A stretch of DNA of 64,000 bases from Ilex aquifolium (Eukaryota; Streptophyta; Magnoliopsida; Aquifoliales; Aquifoliaceae). The notes under the pieces were generated by a model that was not told where the DNA came from, ran no database searches, and was given only the letters and a program-made list of their open reading frames with translations. Position 1 is the stretch's first letter; the number at the start of each line of letters is the position of its first letter. Shown here one piece after another: positions 38,291 through 51,696 of the stretch. The stretch is from contig OX637391.1 in NCBI GenBank assembly GCA_951799425.1, positions 19,020,551 to 19,084,550 on the forward strand, written 5' to 3'. The position numbers were made by a program, and so were the translations under genes.

Positions 38291-40810
38291 ATCTTGTCAT
38301 GTCAATGACTTATTCCTTTTCAGCCTCGTAAAAGTCAAAACCTTGTGTCAAAAACCAAGCCTTAAGGCCAACGGAGTAGAGCCAAACATGAACTCTGCTA
38401 AATAAGAGTATTTTCGGGTTTTTTTTTTTCATATATATTATTCATAATTTTTTTTTTTAAATGGGGGGAGAGGGAGGGAACTTGAACCCTTGATCTCAAG
38501 AAAGCAAAGCGTTCACAAGATAAGGAGTACCATTTGATCAAAAGTCCATTGATAATTGATCAACATTTTCTTTGGATCCAGAGCTTGTGCTCCATCAATA
38601 GTCTAATGGTCGTATACATTTCTTGTTACGATTTTATCTCGTATACATTAACTTGGAAGAGACTGATCGATAGTAGTCGCTAGGAGATCATAAGTCCATT
38701 AATGATACCAGTGTGATATCCATGATACTATATGGCTTCCAATGCCAAGAGCCCACAAATCCCTGATCTTTTCAACAGCCATCAACATTGGGGTTACAAG
38801 CTTATAATGCCTTTCGGAGGGTTGCTAGGGTCTTCATGATACGACTGTAAAATCCACTAAAATTCATAAGTCTAACATACTAATTTCGGTTGACAAAAAA
38901 AAAAAATACTAATTTTGGAACCTAAGTTGACCGAAAAGCCTTAAAAAAAAAAAAAAAACTAGGTACTGTGTCCATTCATGATTGCAAATACCCACCCACC
39001 ATCTCCCCCACCACCACAAAAACTCCAACCCCTAGTATTCCAAACCTTACGACCACCACTGCCACTGTGGCCCCACCATTGTCCTACCATCATCATCACT
39101 GCACCACCACAACTATTGCCCGGATATTATCCGATGTGTTCCATTACCACCAGCCCTACCTTCGGGATTGCGACAAGAGAGGTCATGGCAGCGAGGCGAC
39201 GATATTGTGATGATAGCAACAATGGTGTGTTTTGATTCTCCTTTTTTATTTCATAGATTAACGGATATCTCAATTCATTGTAAGTCAACCCTCTTTAACT
39301 CTTTATTAAATCAACTTAAAATAAATTAAAACGGAATTACCCTCAATTTGTATTTTATACATTCACAATTGTTTCACCCAACCTGCCCCCATTTGTCACC
39401 AGTGGTCAGCAATGTATGGCATGACACAAATCTATAAATTGTCTGATTTGTACTCCATACCTCATCAACTATTGCTCTTAACCATTATACTTCCTAAGTA
39501 AAACGAGTGGCCTGCTGTATAAAGAGCCTATCCAACCACAAAGTCTGAGGAGAATTTCGACAAGATTGTGAATCTACACGTCAGCACTTGTGATTAATTA
39601 ACTTTAGACCACTAATTTCACATGTAATCCAACACAATCAAGAGCTTTCCAACACAAAATCTATAACAAATCAGTCCTATGGATTGCAAAGATTTTCCTA
39701 GGATCTTTCCTAGCATCAGTCAAGGAAGGCTTAAATAATGTGGGTTAAAATCATAATTTAGTAAAAATTCACCCTGCCATGTTTAACTTGATTCTCAAAA
39801 GGACGTGATTAAATGAAATTTGAATAACACGATAATTTTTATTAAGTTGATTGTCGTAGATAATACCGTATAAAGATAAATCTTGCAAACCCTAAATATC
39901 AAAAGTTGATTTACTTTTATGATGCCCAAATTGCGAAACCGATTTGAAATTACCAAAACTCAAGTCTAGATTAATGCAGAGTTACCAAAATATCCAACAA
40001 TTACAAAGTATATGGAGTAAAAATTAAAAAATCAAGTATAAAAGTTACCAAAAAGTCCTTTTTTTGGACCTAAAAAGTCATTCATGTGATGATGTCAAAT
40101 TTAGTACTACTCGAGACCTAATACAAGATGCTAAGGTGTCGAGGTACGTAAGGTCTTAATAGATTTAATTGTCGTAATTTTATGACAGTTGTATAAAGAT
40201 AATTTACGCAAGGCAGGAATTGAGCATCATCAGTATTGACTGTTGTTTGTGATAGGCTCCGACAAGCCAGAGACAAATTAATGTGGATAAAATAAAAGAT
40301 AGAAACCCTTTTAGTGCTTCTATATTTGTTGTTTGAAGGAAGCAACTGTCGAATATACCTTGACATAGACCCTATATTATCCGTTCATGCGAATCACGAT
40401 GCTAGCAAGAAGTATATCCGCCATTTTATGGATTACTCAACTGGTAAAATCTACAAAATTTGAAAAAAGAAAGAAAGCAATGGGAATCATTATGAGAATC
40501 CACTTTTAAAAGGTATCAATTGGAGCTTACATCATACCTTATGTCACCAAAGTTTCTAAATATTGTGTAAGATGGGACCTTTTTGTTTATAGCTGCACTA
40601 AATTGTGTCACCCTATTTAGGATGAAAATTTTGATAAAAAATATTAATCAACGATACATATAAAGGCCGTCGACAGGAATTAGATAAAGGTGTCCAAAAA
40701 TACAATAAAATTATGTAATGTTGATATTGTGATGTTCACTGAGCAATGCGATCGCGTTAAGTAAACAATGTGAAATTTGATTTTTAAAATTAAAATTTTA
40801 AATTATATTT
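38291..40810. other. intergenic, AT-rich
   Basis: Poly-T/poly-A tracts occur near 38420-38460, 38900 and 38943. A CCACCA-rich patch at 38990-39150 gives Pro/His-rich chance frames. No gene, RNA gene or clear transposon end was found. Confidence 0.5.
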
Positions 40811-40820
40811 TAAATTTAAA

Positions 40821-41127
40821 GGTTTTTCGTACTTTATACCCAGAAAGATTTCAAGTTTTTTACTTTGCACCCTCAAATATTAAATTTTTCACATTGGAGT
40901 TTCAATGCATCAAAAGTATTGTAATATGACATTTCTGTTAGTTTTCGTTATTTTTTTCCTTCAAAAGACAACACATTGATACTGGCGGAAAAACTAACGA
41001 AAAGTTAACAGAATGGTCATATTGTAACACTTTTATTACATTGAGAGTGTAATATGAAAAATTTAATCTTTGAGTGTATAAATTAAAAAAACTTAAAATA
41101 TTTTAGGGTATAAAGTATAATTTGTCC
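40821..41127. mobile_element. Mutator-like MITE with long terminal inverted repeats
   Basis: 307 bp with imperfect inverted arms of about 125 bp. The left has ACTTTATACCC and CTCAAATATTAAATTTTTCA; the reversed right has ACTTTATACCC and CTCAAAGATTAAATTTTTCA. A perfect 10-bp target duplication TAAATTTAAA lies at 40811-40820 and 41128-41137. There is no coding capacity; the arms meet near a short loop around GACAACACATTGA. Confidence 0.82.
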
Positions 41128-41137
41128 TAAATTTAAA

Positions 41138-41983
41138 TAACAAGAAATTTTGAAGCTTGTTTTAAATTTTAATTGAACCTTAATTTCTAAATTTTGGGGT
41201 TCAAGATTTTTGTTTAGTCAACATCATTGTATTAGCTCTACATGATTTGATCCTATATTTAATATGAATAATGAGTATAGTATCATCCATTAAGCAATTG
41301 CCAGCCAATTGAACCGATATTTTCCAAGGACATACAGATGAGTATGAGATATTATCTTACATTTTATCAGCATAAAAGTGTCTTTAAGTGGTTGCGTATT
41401 GAGTTGGAAAACTGGTGTTGGTTAGTACGAAATTAATGTGACATGACACAATACTATATAGTAATTGGAAAAGAAAAGTAATTGTGTCGAGATGGTGGAG
41501 AAGATGCTGGTGATGGTGGTGGAGCATAACATGATTATAATATGCGTATAAGTAATATTATTGAGATTTAATTTATTAATTTAATTTTTTATAATTTTTA
41601 CATTAATTATAAAATTTATTAAATATTGAAACTTGATGTTCATCAAATAGTTTCACTCTATGCATGTTCTTAGCTTATTTTATAAAAAGAATTGATTCTT
41701 GAGGTTCACAAAACAAAGTGTATTAAGGATAAAATTGTGCTGTCTAAATTTATCTACTAAACCTTATATCCTAAATAATATATTAAAATTTTATGTATTG
41801 AACGTTTAGTAGAATTAATAGATCCTACTGATTCAACTACTCACATTAATATAGATTATAAAATTTAATAAATAATTTAATAAACATAACATTGGTAGTG
41901 TAGCATTACTCGGTGTATTAATAACACTTTTTGACTCTCTTCGGCATTTCCAATGAATGAGACCCTTTTTGGAATTGCTCCAT

Positions 41984-42028
<45 letters not shown>

Positions 42029-43042
42029 TACTCTTACTTTATTAGTGTAATTATAATCCACCACCTTTTAGCTACTCAATTGTACTCGTGCAAGAGAAAT
42101 ATTTTAAATTAATGAAAAGGTTAACATCTAATCATTAACATTGGACAACCTTTTTTTGAGCTAGTTGGCGCAAGAAAGTGTCATATTCATGATGGGTTTG
42201 TATGGATGCCACCTTTATTTTTTTTTCCTTAGTAATAGTAAAAGAGAGCGTCTAAAGCGTTCATTGATGGTGAGGTCTCTGAATGTGTCTATTACTCTTT
42301 TCGGGAACGAACTTAATTAAATTAGTATAGCAATCAACCACCGAACATAATATGAATGTATTGCTTATATATATTCTAAATAGTGGGATCATAATAATTG
42401 TACAACATAAAGTTAGGGAGATGCTACCTTACTGAAAATAAAAACAATAGTGTACTGCCATGTATAATTTTTTTGATCAATCTTAATATTTTAGGAGCAA
42501 TTCTAAATTATTATAATTGACCTCAAACCCCCCAAAAAGTATAGCTTAACTCTAAAAAATTATAAACTTTGGTATCATATTTCTTTCTATATTGAAGTCT
42601 CCTAAAATTTAGATACATACTTTTTCTATTAATCAACAAAATTCAAAATCAAAAATTAAATACATTGATAGTTAAGGGATTTATTTAATGAGATCATTCA
42701 GCTTGCTACCCTTAATGCCAAATGTCACCCTCCCCGGCCCTTCTCTCCAACACTCAGCCATCCTTCTTCAAAGATTAGATTTTTAATGAAATTCATGAAT
42801 TCATCGGATTGTAATTTTGAATTCAAATTTGAATTCAGACCATCTTGCTACCCTCATAACCGCAATCAATGATGTCACAATCATTAATTATTGCATTGAA
42901 TTCCTCTAAAGATATAAGATTTGAATTTTTGTTATAAAATTCAATCCAAATTTGACTCATTAAAACATAAAAATAACAGAATATTTGCCATCCTACTTGC
43001 ACTTTAGGTAATGTGGATGTCTGTGCAGGCACACCTCTTTAG
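41138..43042. other. intergenic, AT-rich, with microsatellite
   Basis: It contains a (TG)n(AG)n microsatellite at 41984-42026 and a perfect 18-bp palindrome GAATTCAAATTTGAATTC at about 42819-42836. No gene was seen. Confidence 0.55.
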
Positions 43043-43047
43043 TCCAC

Positions 43048-43841
43048 TGATAAGGATGGGATTTCGGGCATTAGCCGCCATAATCAAAGAGCTCAATGAG
43101 TCCAGGAAACCGCAGCTCACGTATTGGCCCGAATGAAACACCCACAGCCTGTCCATACCAAGAGTAGAATGGACTGAGCCCAAAGGGAAATGCCCAATAG
43201 TACCAGTGGACCTGGATTCTAGCCCAGCCCCGGCCAGCTCAGCCATATGTCATCCGGAGGAGGAAGCTCGACCCAATGCTTGTCTTAAAGCGTCTTCACC
43301 GCGCCACGTGTCCTAAGGACAAGGAGACAATTTCTGACACTCATAACAAACTCGCACTTCCTAATACTAAGTGTATTGGTGCGCATAACCATTCAGAGGC
43401 TGTGGGCATAGTGACATCGCGTGGTAGAGATCATTGCAGGACAAAAAAGGGCCCACAGAATCAACAGAAATGAGAAGGGAGTCGCAAGAAACCCTAGAAG
43501 AGGTGACTTGTATAAATAAAATACTGTTCCACTACAGTGGAGGAGAATCTTCTTCCCTTACTCTATCGAGTCTTCAATACACTTAAACATTGTAAAGATT
43601 CTGAGCCAGCTACACCATTGTAATCTCCACAAGTTGAGCAATATATCCCCAATGAACAAGAGACTCTCTTATATTAAACGTAGCCTAAGTCTCCCGACTA
43701 AGATGAACCACTTACATTGTTCTTTCGTCTTTCCCTCACTGCTCCCATTCATTTTACTGTTTTACACATTTGCTTTGAGTGCTTTCTGGGACAATTGATA
43801 GAGGAAAACTGAACTTGGGCCTCTATTTCAGGACACCATCA
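43048..43841 (+). mobile_element. solo LTR, gypsy type, 794 bp
   Basis: It begins TGATAAGGATGGG, ends ACACCATCA, and is flanked by the perfect target duplication TCCAC (43043-43047, 43842-43846). TATAAATA at 43511-43518 fits an LTR promoter reading +. The TGAT...ATCA ends resemble the Tat-type LTRs elsewhere in the window. No internal region or second LTR is attached, so it is a recombined relic. Confidence 0.72.
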
Positions 43842-43846
43842 TCCAC

Positions 43847-45166
43847 CAATATATTTTCATATTAGAATGATGCTTCTTGTCGCCAATCATACAGCACGCT
43901 TTATCAGCACACCATAGGCAACTAGACCACTCAGTCAAATTGTCAAACACATGGTACCTAAGGATCAGCTGTCTTGTCTCTACTCTCTAATGTTATTAAA
44001 AATTTGTTCTCCTTGCTTTTTCCCATATTAACATTCACCCTTGTCACCACTCATCTTTGTCTAACTTTATTTAAGTCACATAGCAAGGTGATACAGAAAA
44101 AGAGGTCGAATTTAAAGCGTACAAAACTACTCTTCCATCACACCTCTATGTTGGGATTTTGAGTCTACCAATCAGACTCTTTAAGATGAGAATAAAATTG
44201 TCTACTATCATTTTTCTCAGACGATTTTATATGTTATAATATTGTGGGCTAAGTACAACTTTTTTAGTTGATGTTATATAAATAGCTTCCTTCAAGAATG
44301 TGTGTGGCCTACTTTATAGGTGGGAGTAGGAGCATTGCGAACCGGGTACAACTTTTTAATTTAGTTGATGTTACATAAAATAAATTTTTTTAAGAATGCG
44401 TGTAGCATCTAAATTCCTCATGAATAACTTATATGAAAGAGAGAGAAAAAGTAATGACTAAAATGAGAAGAATAAAAAAAAAATAGAGGGAGAGTGGGTA
44501 GTGGGTAGTGGGTAGTGGGTAGTGGGAGGAGTAGAATCCCAAACAAGTGATCCTTCCTTTTGAGGTTAAAAAAGGGGGAAAATTGTTGACCCTACCTTTG
44601 TCAAACACAAGTGGGCTATTTTTCAAATTGAAAGCTGAGCACTTTGTTAAATCAATTGAGTTGGAGCAAGAAAGAGGAATGAGACCATCATTGCAAGTGT
44701 TATGGAGCATCAAAGCAAAAGAGGAAAACCTTTTTACCCATCACTTTGTCTTGTGATTTCTTTAATCTTTTCAGCAGGCGGCCACTTCACTTCAGGCTTA
44801 TCCAACCAAGGGGCCCTTTACTTAAGCATTCATCTCTTTTATATAAAATTTAAATTCTAATCTTTTTCTATTTGTTTCGTTGGGAAAACTCCAATACTCT
44901 AGTTAAAAATTAGCTATAACGCCACTTTGATAGAGGTAAGAGATTAATAAAAAAAAATTATTCAACTTCATTATAAATCACACACTCAACTTGAACTATT
45001 ACACAACACAAATCAATTATTGTAAACATTAGCTCACACATTTTATTTATATTGACTCTAAACATAATTTCGAACAATGGATTAAAATACCAACTATCTC
45101 CAACAGTCTTGTACCCACAAAAAATACTCTTTTTTCCACTTGGAGAATTAACACAATACTGACACT
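43847..45166. other. intergenic, AT-rich
   Basis: It contains a GTGGGTA 7-bp tandem array (44494-44526) and a loosely duplicated ~60-bp block around GTACAACTTTTT (44253-44308, 44347-44406). No gene was recognised. Confidence 0.5.
44494..44526. repeat. GTGGGTA tandem array
   Basis: Nearly five perfect 7-bp units. The unit is not the plant telomere repeat TTTAGGG. Confidence 0.9.
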
Positions 45167-45167
45167 T

Positions 45168-45350
45168 AGGGGTGTTAATCAAGACGAGCTATTCGGTTTC
45201 GGTTCATTTATATGTAAAATAATCAAACTATTCGAACTCGGCTCGAGTTCTAGACAAACCGAGTTTGAACAATTTTTTAGGTTCGTTTAGAAAAATGAGC
45301 TCGGCAGACTCGGGCTCAAACTCGCAAATTTCGACTCGATTAACACCCCT
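45168..45350. mobile_element. MITE with AGGGGTGTTAATC ends
   Basis: 183 bp. The left end AGGGGTGTTAATCAAGACGA and the reversed right end AGGGGTGTTAATCGAGTCGA match at 18 of 20. The interior is rich in TCGAGCT/GAACTCG motifs, as in a common plant MITE type. Flanks match only loosely (ACTGACACT, GCTATCACT), so the target duplication is weak. Confidence 0.65.
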
Positions 45351-46234
45351 GCTATCACTATTGTCATAAAATTGGATATTGAGTACCTCCCAGCACAAAC
45401 CAAATTAAGGTAACTTGTTGTAAAAATAACTCTTTTAAGTTTATTTTCCAACATGTCCTTAAATTTGATTTTATTATTTCAAGTCATTATCTCGCAAAAC
45501 ACTTCATGATTGAGGGCTTCATCAAAACACTGATAACTTCATGAACTTGAGCTCCATATCCTTCAATAGCTATAATCTTCAAAGTCATCTCCATTCCGGT
45601 GTAAAGATAATGATAAATTTTCTCACGTTTGTAAAGTATCCCCATTTTTTGACTTTTTTTTGGCACTTGTGCATTGGTGTTCAATCTTCTTGGACTATGC
45701 AAACTTCTTGAATCTCATATGTGCTAGATCTCTAGGATTAAAGAATACATTCATGCTCATCCAACATGTTTCACTTAAAATATTTTCTAAACCGAGTTGT
45801 AAGTGGCAAAAACAAATACATTAACTTGAATATAGTTGTCTAAAATTTACATAAGATGGCCTTCACTTTCATGCCTCATTAGAAAGCTTTTTGTTTCATG
45901 ATTAGATCATAAGATTCCGTCTCACCATCCTTAACCAGATAAAGATCCTTTATTTCTGCTTCATTCAATATAAATTCTTCAAAAAAAAAATCACTTTTTG
46001 TTAATTTTGTTCACAAACTTATGTCCTTTTTTCTAAATATTTTGGGTAATTTCTTGCATTTCTTTTATTACTTATTCAACTTCATCATATTCTTCCTTTT
46101 CTGTTGCCTCTTGAAAATTTTCTTCAACGTTGATCCTCTCAACTTGTTTGACTTCAATGGGATGATGCTCTTCTCGGTCCTCCATTAATTTATATTCTTT
46201 TTTGTCATATTTTTCTTTTGAAAACTCATCTTGT
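45351..46234. other. AT-rich stretch, possibly element-derived
   Basis: On the - strand around 46060-46210 there is an acidic, Glu/Lys-rich potential peptide with no domain I recognise. I could find no LTR or inverted repeat that bounds it. Confidence 0.35.
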
Positions 46235-46656
46235 TCAAAGCATTAAATCCATAAAAGCTGTAGGAACGTTAGTCAAACCAAAAGGCATCACTGTATACTT
46301 AAAATGATCATACCTAGTGTGAAAAGCGATTTTAGGAATATCCTCCTCTTTTACTCTCAGTTGCTAGTACCTAGTACGAATATCAATCTTAGAGTAGTAT
46401 TTAGAACCCCTCAACTGATTAAATAAATCATCAATCCTAGGTAGATGATATCTATTCTTTACCGTCACCCGATTTAACTTCCTGTAATCCGTACATAGTC
46501 TGAGCGTCTCATCGTGCTTCTTTACAAAGAGGACTGATGCTCTCCAAGGTGAAGTGCTCAAACGAATAAACTCAATAGCCAATAGTTGTTCTAATTGCTT
46601 CCTTAGCCCTTCAACTCCAAAGGTGTCATGCGGTAATGAGCAATGGATATGGGTTC

Positions 46657-47876
46657 TGATTAGCCATGAATATTGCATGATTCTGTTATGAATTATTGGT
46701 TAATTACATTAGGCAAGGCATTAATTGTGTTTAATTGGTTAAGTTTTGGATATTATCTCTTTGTTTTAGTGTTTGTCCAATTTTGCAGGTAAATAGGTTA
46801 AATTGATGATTTGAAGGATAAAGTACTCCAGGAGAAGGGATCTAGAGATCAAGGAGGCAAAAAAAAATAGCAATCTGTCTAATGCGTTCGGATAGTGAAC
46901 AAGGCGTGTTCGGACAGAATTTCCAGTAGCTGCTCAATAATGAGTCAAAAACATGCGTTCGGGCAATCCAAAACACACGTCCGGACAAGATAGACTGAGA
47001 AGGTTAAAAAACAAGGTGCGTCCAGACAGTTGGAAATACGCGTCCGGACGCGATGACGAAATTCGGCCAGTAATTCAAGAATCTTACGTAAATTAGGTTT
47101 TTGCTACCTAAAAGCCTGTATCTTATTCTTTACCTAGCCTCCTCTTTACCTAGTTTTTGTTTATTTTCTCATGGCCGGCTAAAAGCTGCTAAATTAGCAT
47201 ATTTCTTGCGTGTTCCCAACTAAAGCTAAGGGAGAATATTTCAATAAAGCACGGTTTTTGATCCAATGTTTTTAATGCTTGAATTATTCTTTTAATTCAA
47301 TTCTTGTATTCTAATTAAGTTTTTACTTTTTATAGTTTCTTGATTTTTTGTGTCACGTATATCGAATATTTGAGATTCCCTACAAATCAAATAACTAGTT
47401 ATTCCATACTTGAATTAATTAATTAAATTTTTTACAAAATAATTGATTTATTATTTGCAATAAAATAGGGTTTATTTGTTGGAAAACTTGATTTATCTTA
47501 GACTTCGGGCACGGTGAATGCATATAATCTACATATGAATTCCTAGATTTATTCGGATAATTTATTAATTATAACTTTTATGTTTTCAATATTATCACTG
47601 CTAAATATTCCAATTGGAATCACTCCTTAGCTAATACCCAATTGAGTTTGAAAATCAGATCATTAATAAGTACTATGTGGAATTGGAAGGGTATCCTTGA
47701 TGTTTTAGTATGTTAAATTATTGTTTTTCAAACCAATCCTTTACAACAACTTTCAAAGAAATTTTCTTACGTTTCAAAAATTTTCAATTCCCTGAGGTAC
47801 GATCTTGGACTTCCTAAGTCTATTATTACTTTGCGACAACCTATGCATGGATTTATCAATATTTAAGTTGTAGTAA
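46657..47876 (+). mobile_element. solo LTR inserted in the chromovirus-like element (Athila/Tat-like)
   Basis: About 1.2 kb with no coding potential interrupts the gypsy pol remnant, which resumes on both sides. Near its right end is CCCTGAGGTACGATCTTGGA followed by TATTATTACTTTGCGACAAC, like the R/U5 zone of plant Athila/Tat LTRs. Ends are approximate and no clean target duplication was found. Confidence 0.5.
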
Positions 47877-49769
47877 GTTTGGTACCTGAATACAAGTAAA
47901 TAATAAACTCAATCTCTCTATGTGAGGGTAATCCAAGTAGTTCATCCAGAAAGATATCTGAAAAGTCCAATACCACCAATACAAAAGTCAGATTGGGATT
48001 TAACTTGTTCATCTCCCATTAAGTTGGCTAGGAAGCTCAAACTACTCTCCGCCTTTCAAAAATCGGTTACCCGTCGTGGAAAATGGGTGAAAATAATTCC
48101 GCTCATTTGTGAAGCTAAACACTACCCCTCTTGGTAATTTAAATACGACTTGTTTTTGAAAATAATCCATCACCACGTGATAGTCAGACAATAGGTTCAT
48201 CCCAAAAATTATGTCTTACCTTTCCATATTAAGTGTCACCAAATCCATCCTGCTCTCCAATTCAGAGCACACAACCTCTACACACTTCCCGTGTTTTCAA
48301 TCATTTCCCCCCGTAGATTAATCAATACTCAATCCATTTTCTAAATGTTCAAATTTCAAACCCAATATCCTAGCGTATGCAGTGCATATAAAAAAGTAAG
48401 AGACACCAGGGTCAAATAATATAGGTGCCCAAAAATTATAGAGTAGAACAATACATTCCATTATTGCATTGGAAGCATCCTCATCCTGCTAGGTCATAAC
48501 AAAGACCCGACCCTAATTGTTATTGCCAAGTGCTCCACCTCTTGGGTTTTTTTGTTGTTGCTTCTGCGGTGGGAGTTTGTTCGGATTCGGCTATCCCACA
48601 GCCTAAGTATTCTATTGGGATTGCCCACGATTAAGTTATCCATGAGATTGAAGGAATGGGCAATTGCTCCTAATGTGCCCTATACCCCCACACCCACAAC
48701 ATGGTCGTAGATCCACCCATATCCTATCTTAGAAGCCCCCAATTTCTCAAACTGGTTGATTTTTATGCCCAATCGCCTGATCTAGGCGGCGATATGGAGC
48801 TATCCTCTAAACTCCTCCACTGTTGTTGCTAGTCCTAATTGGGCCTCCTCTTGCCAAAGTTTGCCACCATCGAGTCTCCTTCATATCCCTCTCCACTAGT
48901 GCAGCTCGATCCACTCAATCTTTATAATCTTAGATCTTAAGAGCTACAAGTTTCTCCCTAATAGGAGGCCTCAGACCCTGCGCAATCCGTTTGACCCTCC
49001 TGACTTCAGTAGATATGAACTCCATATCATAATGGGATAACTAATCAAATTTGCTTTAATACTCAGCTACAGTCATATTGCCCTGTCGTAGAGCCAAGAA
49101 GTCTGTACTCATTTTATCTTTCACAGATTCTAGGAAATACTTGTCTTGGAATACCTGGCCAAAGCCTTTCTAGGTCATAGCATCCATGTTCCTCATCCTT
49201 TTCACTGAATCCCTCCAGTGATCTGTCTCTCCTTCTAACAGGTAAGTAGTCAAGCCAACTCGGAGATCTGTAGCAATCCCCATACTATCACACTTCTTTT
49301 TTATCATCTGGATCCGCTTGTCTACCTCCATCGAGTGGGAGCTCCCATAAAAGGTAGAGGAGCGTTGTCGAAGAAATTCCTTGATCCTTCGGTCATTTCC
49401 GTTGACCTATCCTTGGGCTAATGGCTGAACAACCCCGTTGTGGTTGTTGTTATTCCCGTTTTGGTTTTGTACCAAGTGGTCAATTCCCTCAAACACTAAT
49501 AGATGTCGATCATGGCATCTTAAGGTGGTGGTGGTTGGTTTTTAGCTAGATTAGTCGGGCGTCCATGTCCTCTTCTACCGTTCATTTTACACATCAAAGT
49601 ATAGTTTAGTTTCCTTAATAAAACTATAAACACCAATTCATGCTTAACTCATAAACATATAACCCCGAAAGATTCAAGCCTAAAGTTTCATCCGACTTAT
49701 AACTAAATCTCTAGTGGATCAACCTACGACTCTCATGTAAAACATAATCCCTAAGCTCTGATACCAAAT

Positions 49770-51696
49770 TAGTAACGCCCCAAAATTCGCAATGGAGACT
49801 TTAACCATCTATGAATCATCCAACCATGATAGCATACTAAAGTTATCATTAAATAATAAAAATCATCCATCAATTAAATAAATAACTAAACCAATATTCC
49901 TAATCAACATAATTGAAATCTTCAAATTACATTCAAACTCAAAGTAATTAATCTCCAATCGTTAACTAAAACAAAATATTCATGACCTGATTAAACCATT
50001 AAGTTTAAAACACAAGACTACATTAAACATCTCTAAGCCACCAAGTTTGGATCTACATTCTGATCTATATCTGCATTCCAATTTACTTGATCACCTAGCC
50101 CGAGGTGTTTCTTAATACCGAAATCTAAAAATAGGTTTATAACGTATGATGAACAATAAGATCAGTAGAAAAATATTCTCAAACCCAACAAGATTTCAAA
50201 ATCAGCAAAAACATGTAAGCCTTAGTTATAAAATAGTATAAATGATTTTAAGATAAAATAGTGATATTTTATGACGATCTTAAGTTTATGGTACAAAACC
50301 GTAAAATTCATGTAAAACTAAAATTAGTTCCCAAGCTATATATCATCATAATTAATATATCTCATATACGTAGGTTGACTACCATGAATCCACATATCGA
50401 GTATATCCTCCCCACACACGCACATACAATCATCAATCCAATCCTCGCAAAGATAAATCATTTTCAAGAAATGCATATACTGACGAATTGACATTGATGT
50501 AACTTCCCCGGGAATAATATACTAAACCTCTACCTCGATTACCACAAGCAAATAGTAAATTCTTGAACCTCACAAGGCACCAAGCAATTACACTACGAGT
50601 GTTAGGAAAACTTCAAAGCCTTCAAGGTAAAAAACTCATCTAAATCCTCTACGATACCCGGTCGACTGCGACCCATGCATGTTCATCACATCCACCTATA
50701 TAAGAGATAATTTTTATAATTGTTTACAAAATCCAACTACAATCAAGAATCATGATTCCACAACTTTTCAAGGGAATACTTCAAGAAAAACATGCAAGAG
50801 ACATTTTCCTTGATCATAACAAAAAACTAGGGTTTTCGAAATAAGAATGAATAAATCTTGGATGTAAATCATATGTTTCTAAGAAAACGCTTCACGTAAT
50901 TGAAAAGAAATCAGAATAGTTGTTTATCTAACATATATTTGGAGATTAATATCAAAAAGCATATAAAATAATAGTCCTGACCTCAATGCATGAATTTGAG
51001 TAAGAATCCCTACCTTAATTTTCGTAGCTCTTGATCCTAACGCGTCTGGTTATGATTTTCATGCATAAATCCTTCAAAATCTGTCCCTTTTTCGTTCTCC
51101 CAACTCTCATTAGCCTTCTAGGGTTGCAAATTGTTGAAAACTAATCTAAAGAACGTACTTATGGTATTTATAGATTCAAAAATTATTCAGTTGATGCGAG
51201 CCTAATTGCTGCTAAATGCGCACTCACGTTCAAACATGAATGGTGTTCGAATGTGCTTCGTTTGAACGTAGCTTACGTTCGAATGTACTCTTCTCCCAGT
51301 ATCTTCTATTTTGTCAGTTATGTCTGTCATAACCAAACTACTGTTGCTAAGCTGCGCTCGAACGTGACATCAATTTTTACTTGAACTTCCAATGCAGTTT
51401 TGACCTAATTATAAGTCGATTTACGAAATTTTTTTTTAAATACACTTTTATAACCTTTGAAGTTTAGTTTTTAATGTCTAAAAATCAGGTCAATCTAATA
51501 ACAAGATAAAAAGTTATGATTTAAATAATACGGCAGTATCTAATTCTTTTTTACGTACTTTATGTCAAAGATGCATCTAAGATTCATAATACTTCTAAAC
51601 TTTTAAGACATCCATATTATCTATTCGTAAGTCATATTTATACATGCAATACATGATAATCTAATACACATTACAATAAATATATGAGGGCTTACA
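49770..51696 (-). repeat. 5' LTR of the chromovirus-like element
   Basis: On - it would start TGTAAGCCCTCATATATTT (51696), have a TATAAATA box near 51170, and end GGGCGTTACTA beside the primer site at 49770. The length, about 1.9 kb, is compatible with the group. The second LTR is not in the window, so the outer end rests on sequence style alone. Confidence 0.5.

Larger units (their letters stand above)
46235..51696 (-). mobile_element. incomplete chromovirus-like Ty3/gypsy element
   Basis: From right to left: an LTR (about 49770-51696), a primer site read on - as TTTGGTATCAGAGCTTAGG, and gag remnants with a CCHC-type knuckle near 48.7 kb. Protease-side remnants lie near 47.9-48.3 kb, and part of a reverse transcriptase near 46.2-46.65 kb with [20 protein letters not shown] and [14 protein letters not shown] solo LTR (46657-47876) is inserted in it. 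The other LTR and the rest of pol were not found. Old and heavily broken. Confidence 0.75.

Noticed and set aside
38968-39235. Pro/His-rich frames
   Set aside because: Driven by CCACCA-type low complexity.
44494-44526. GTGGGTA array as a telomere relic
   Set aside because: The unit is not the plant TTTAGGG repeat and is only 33 bp long.
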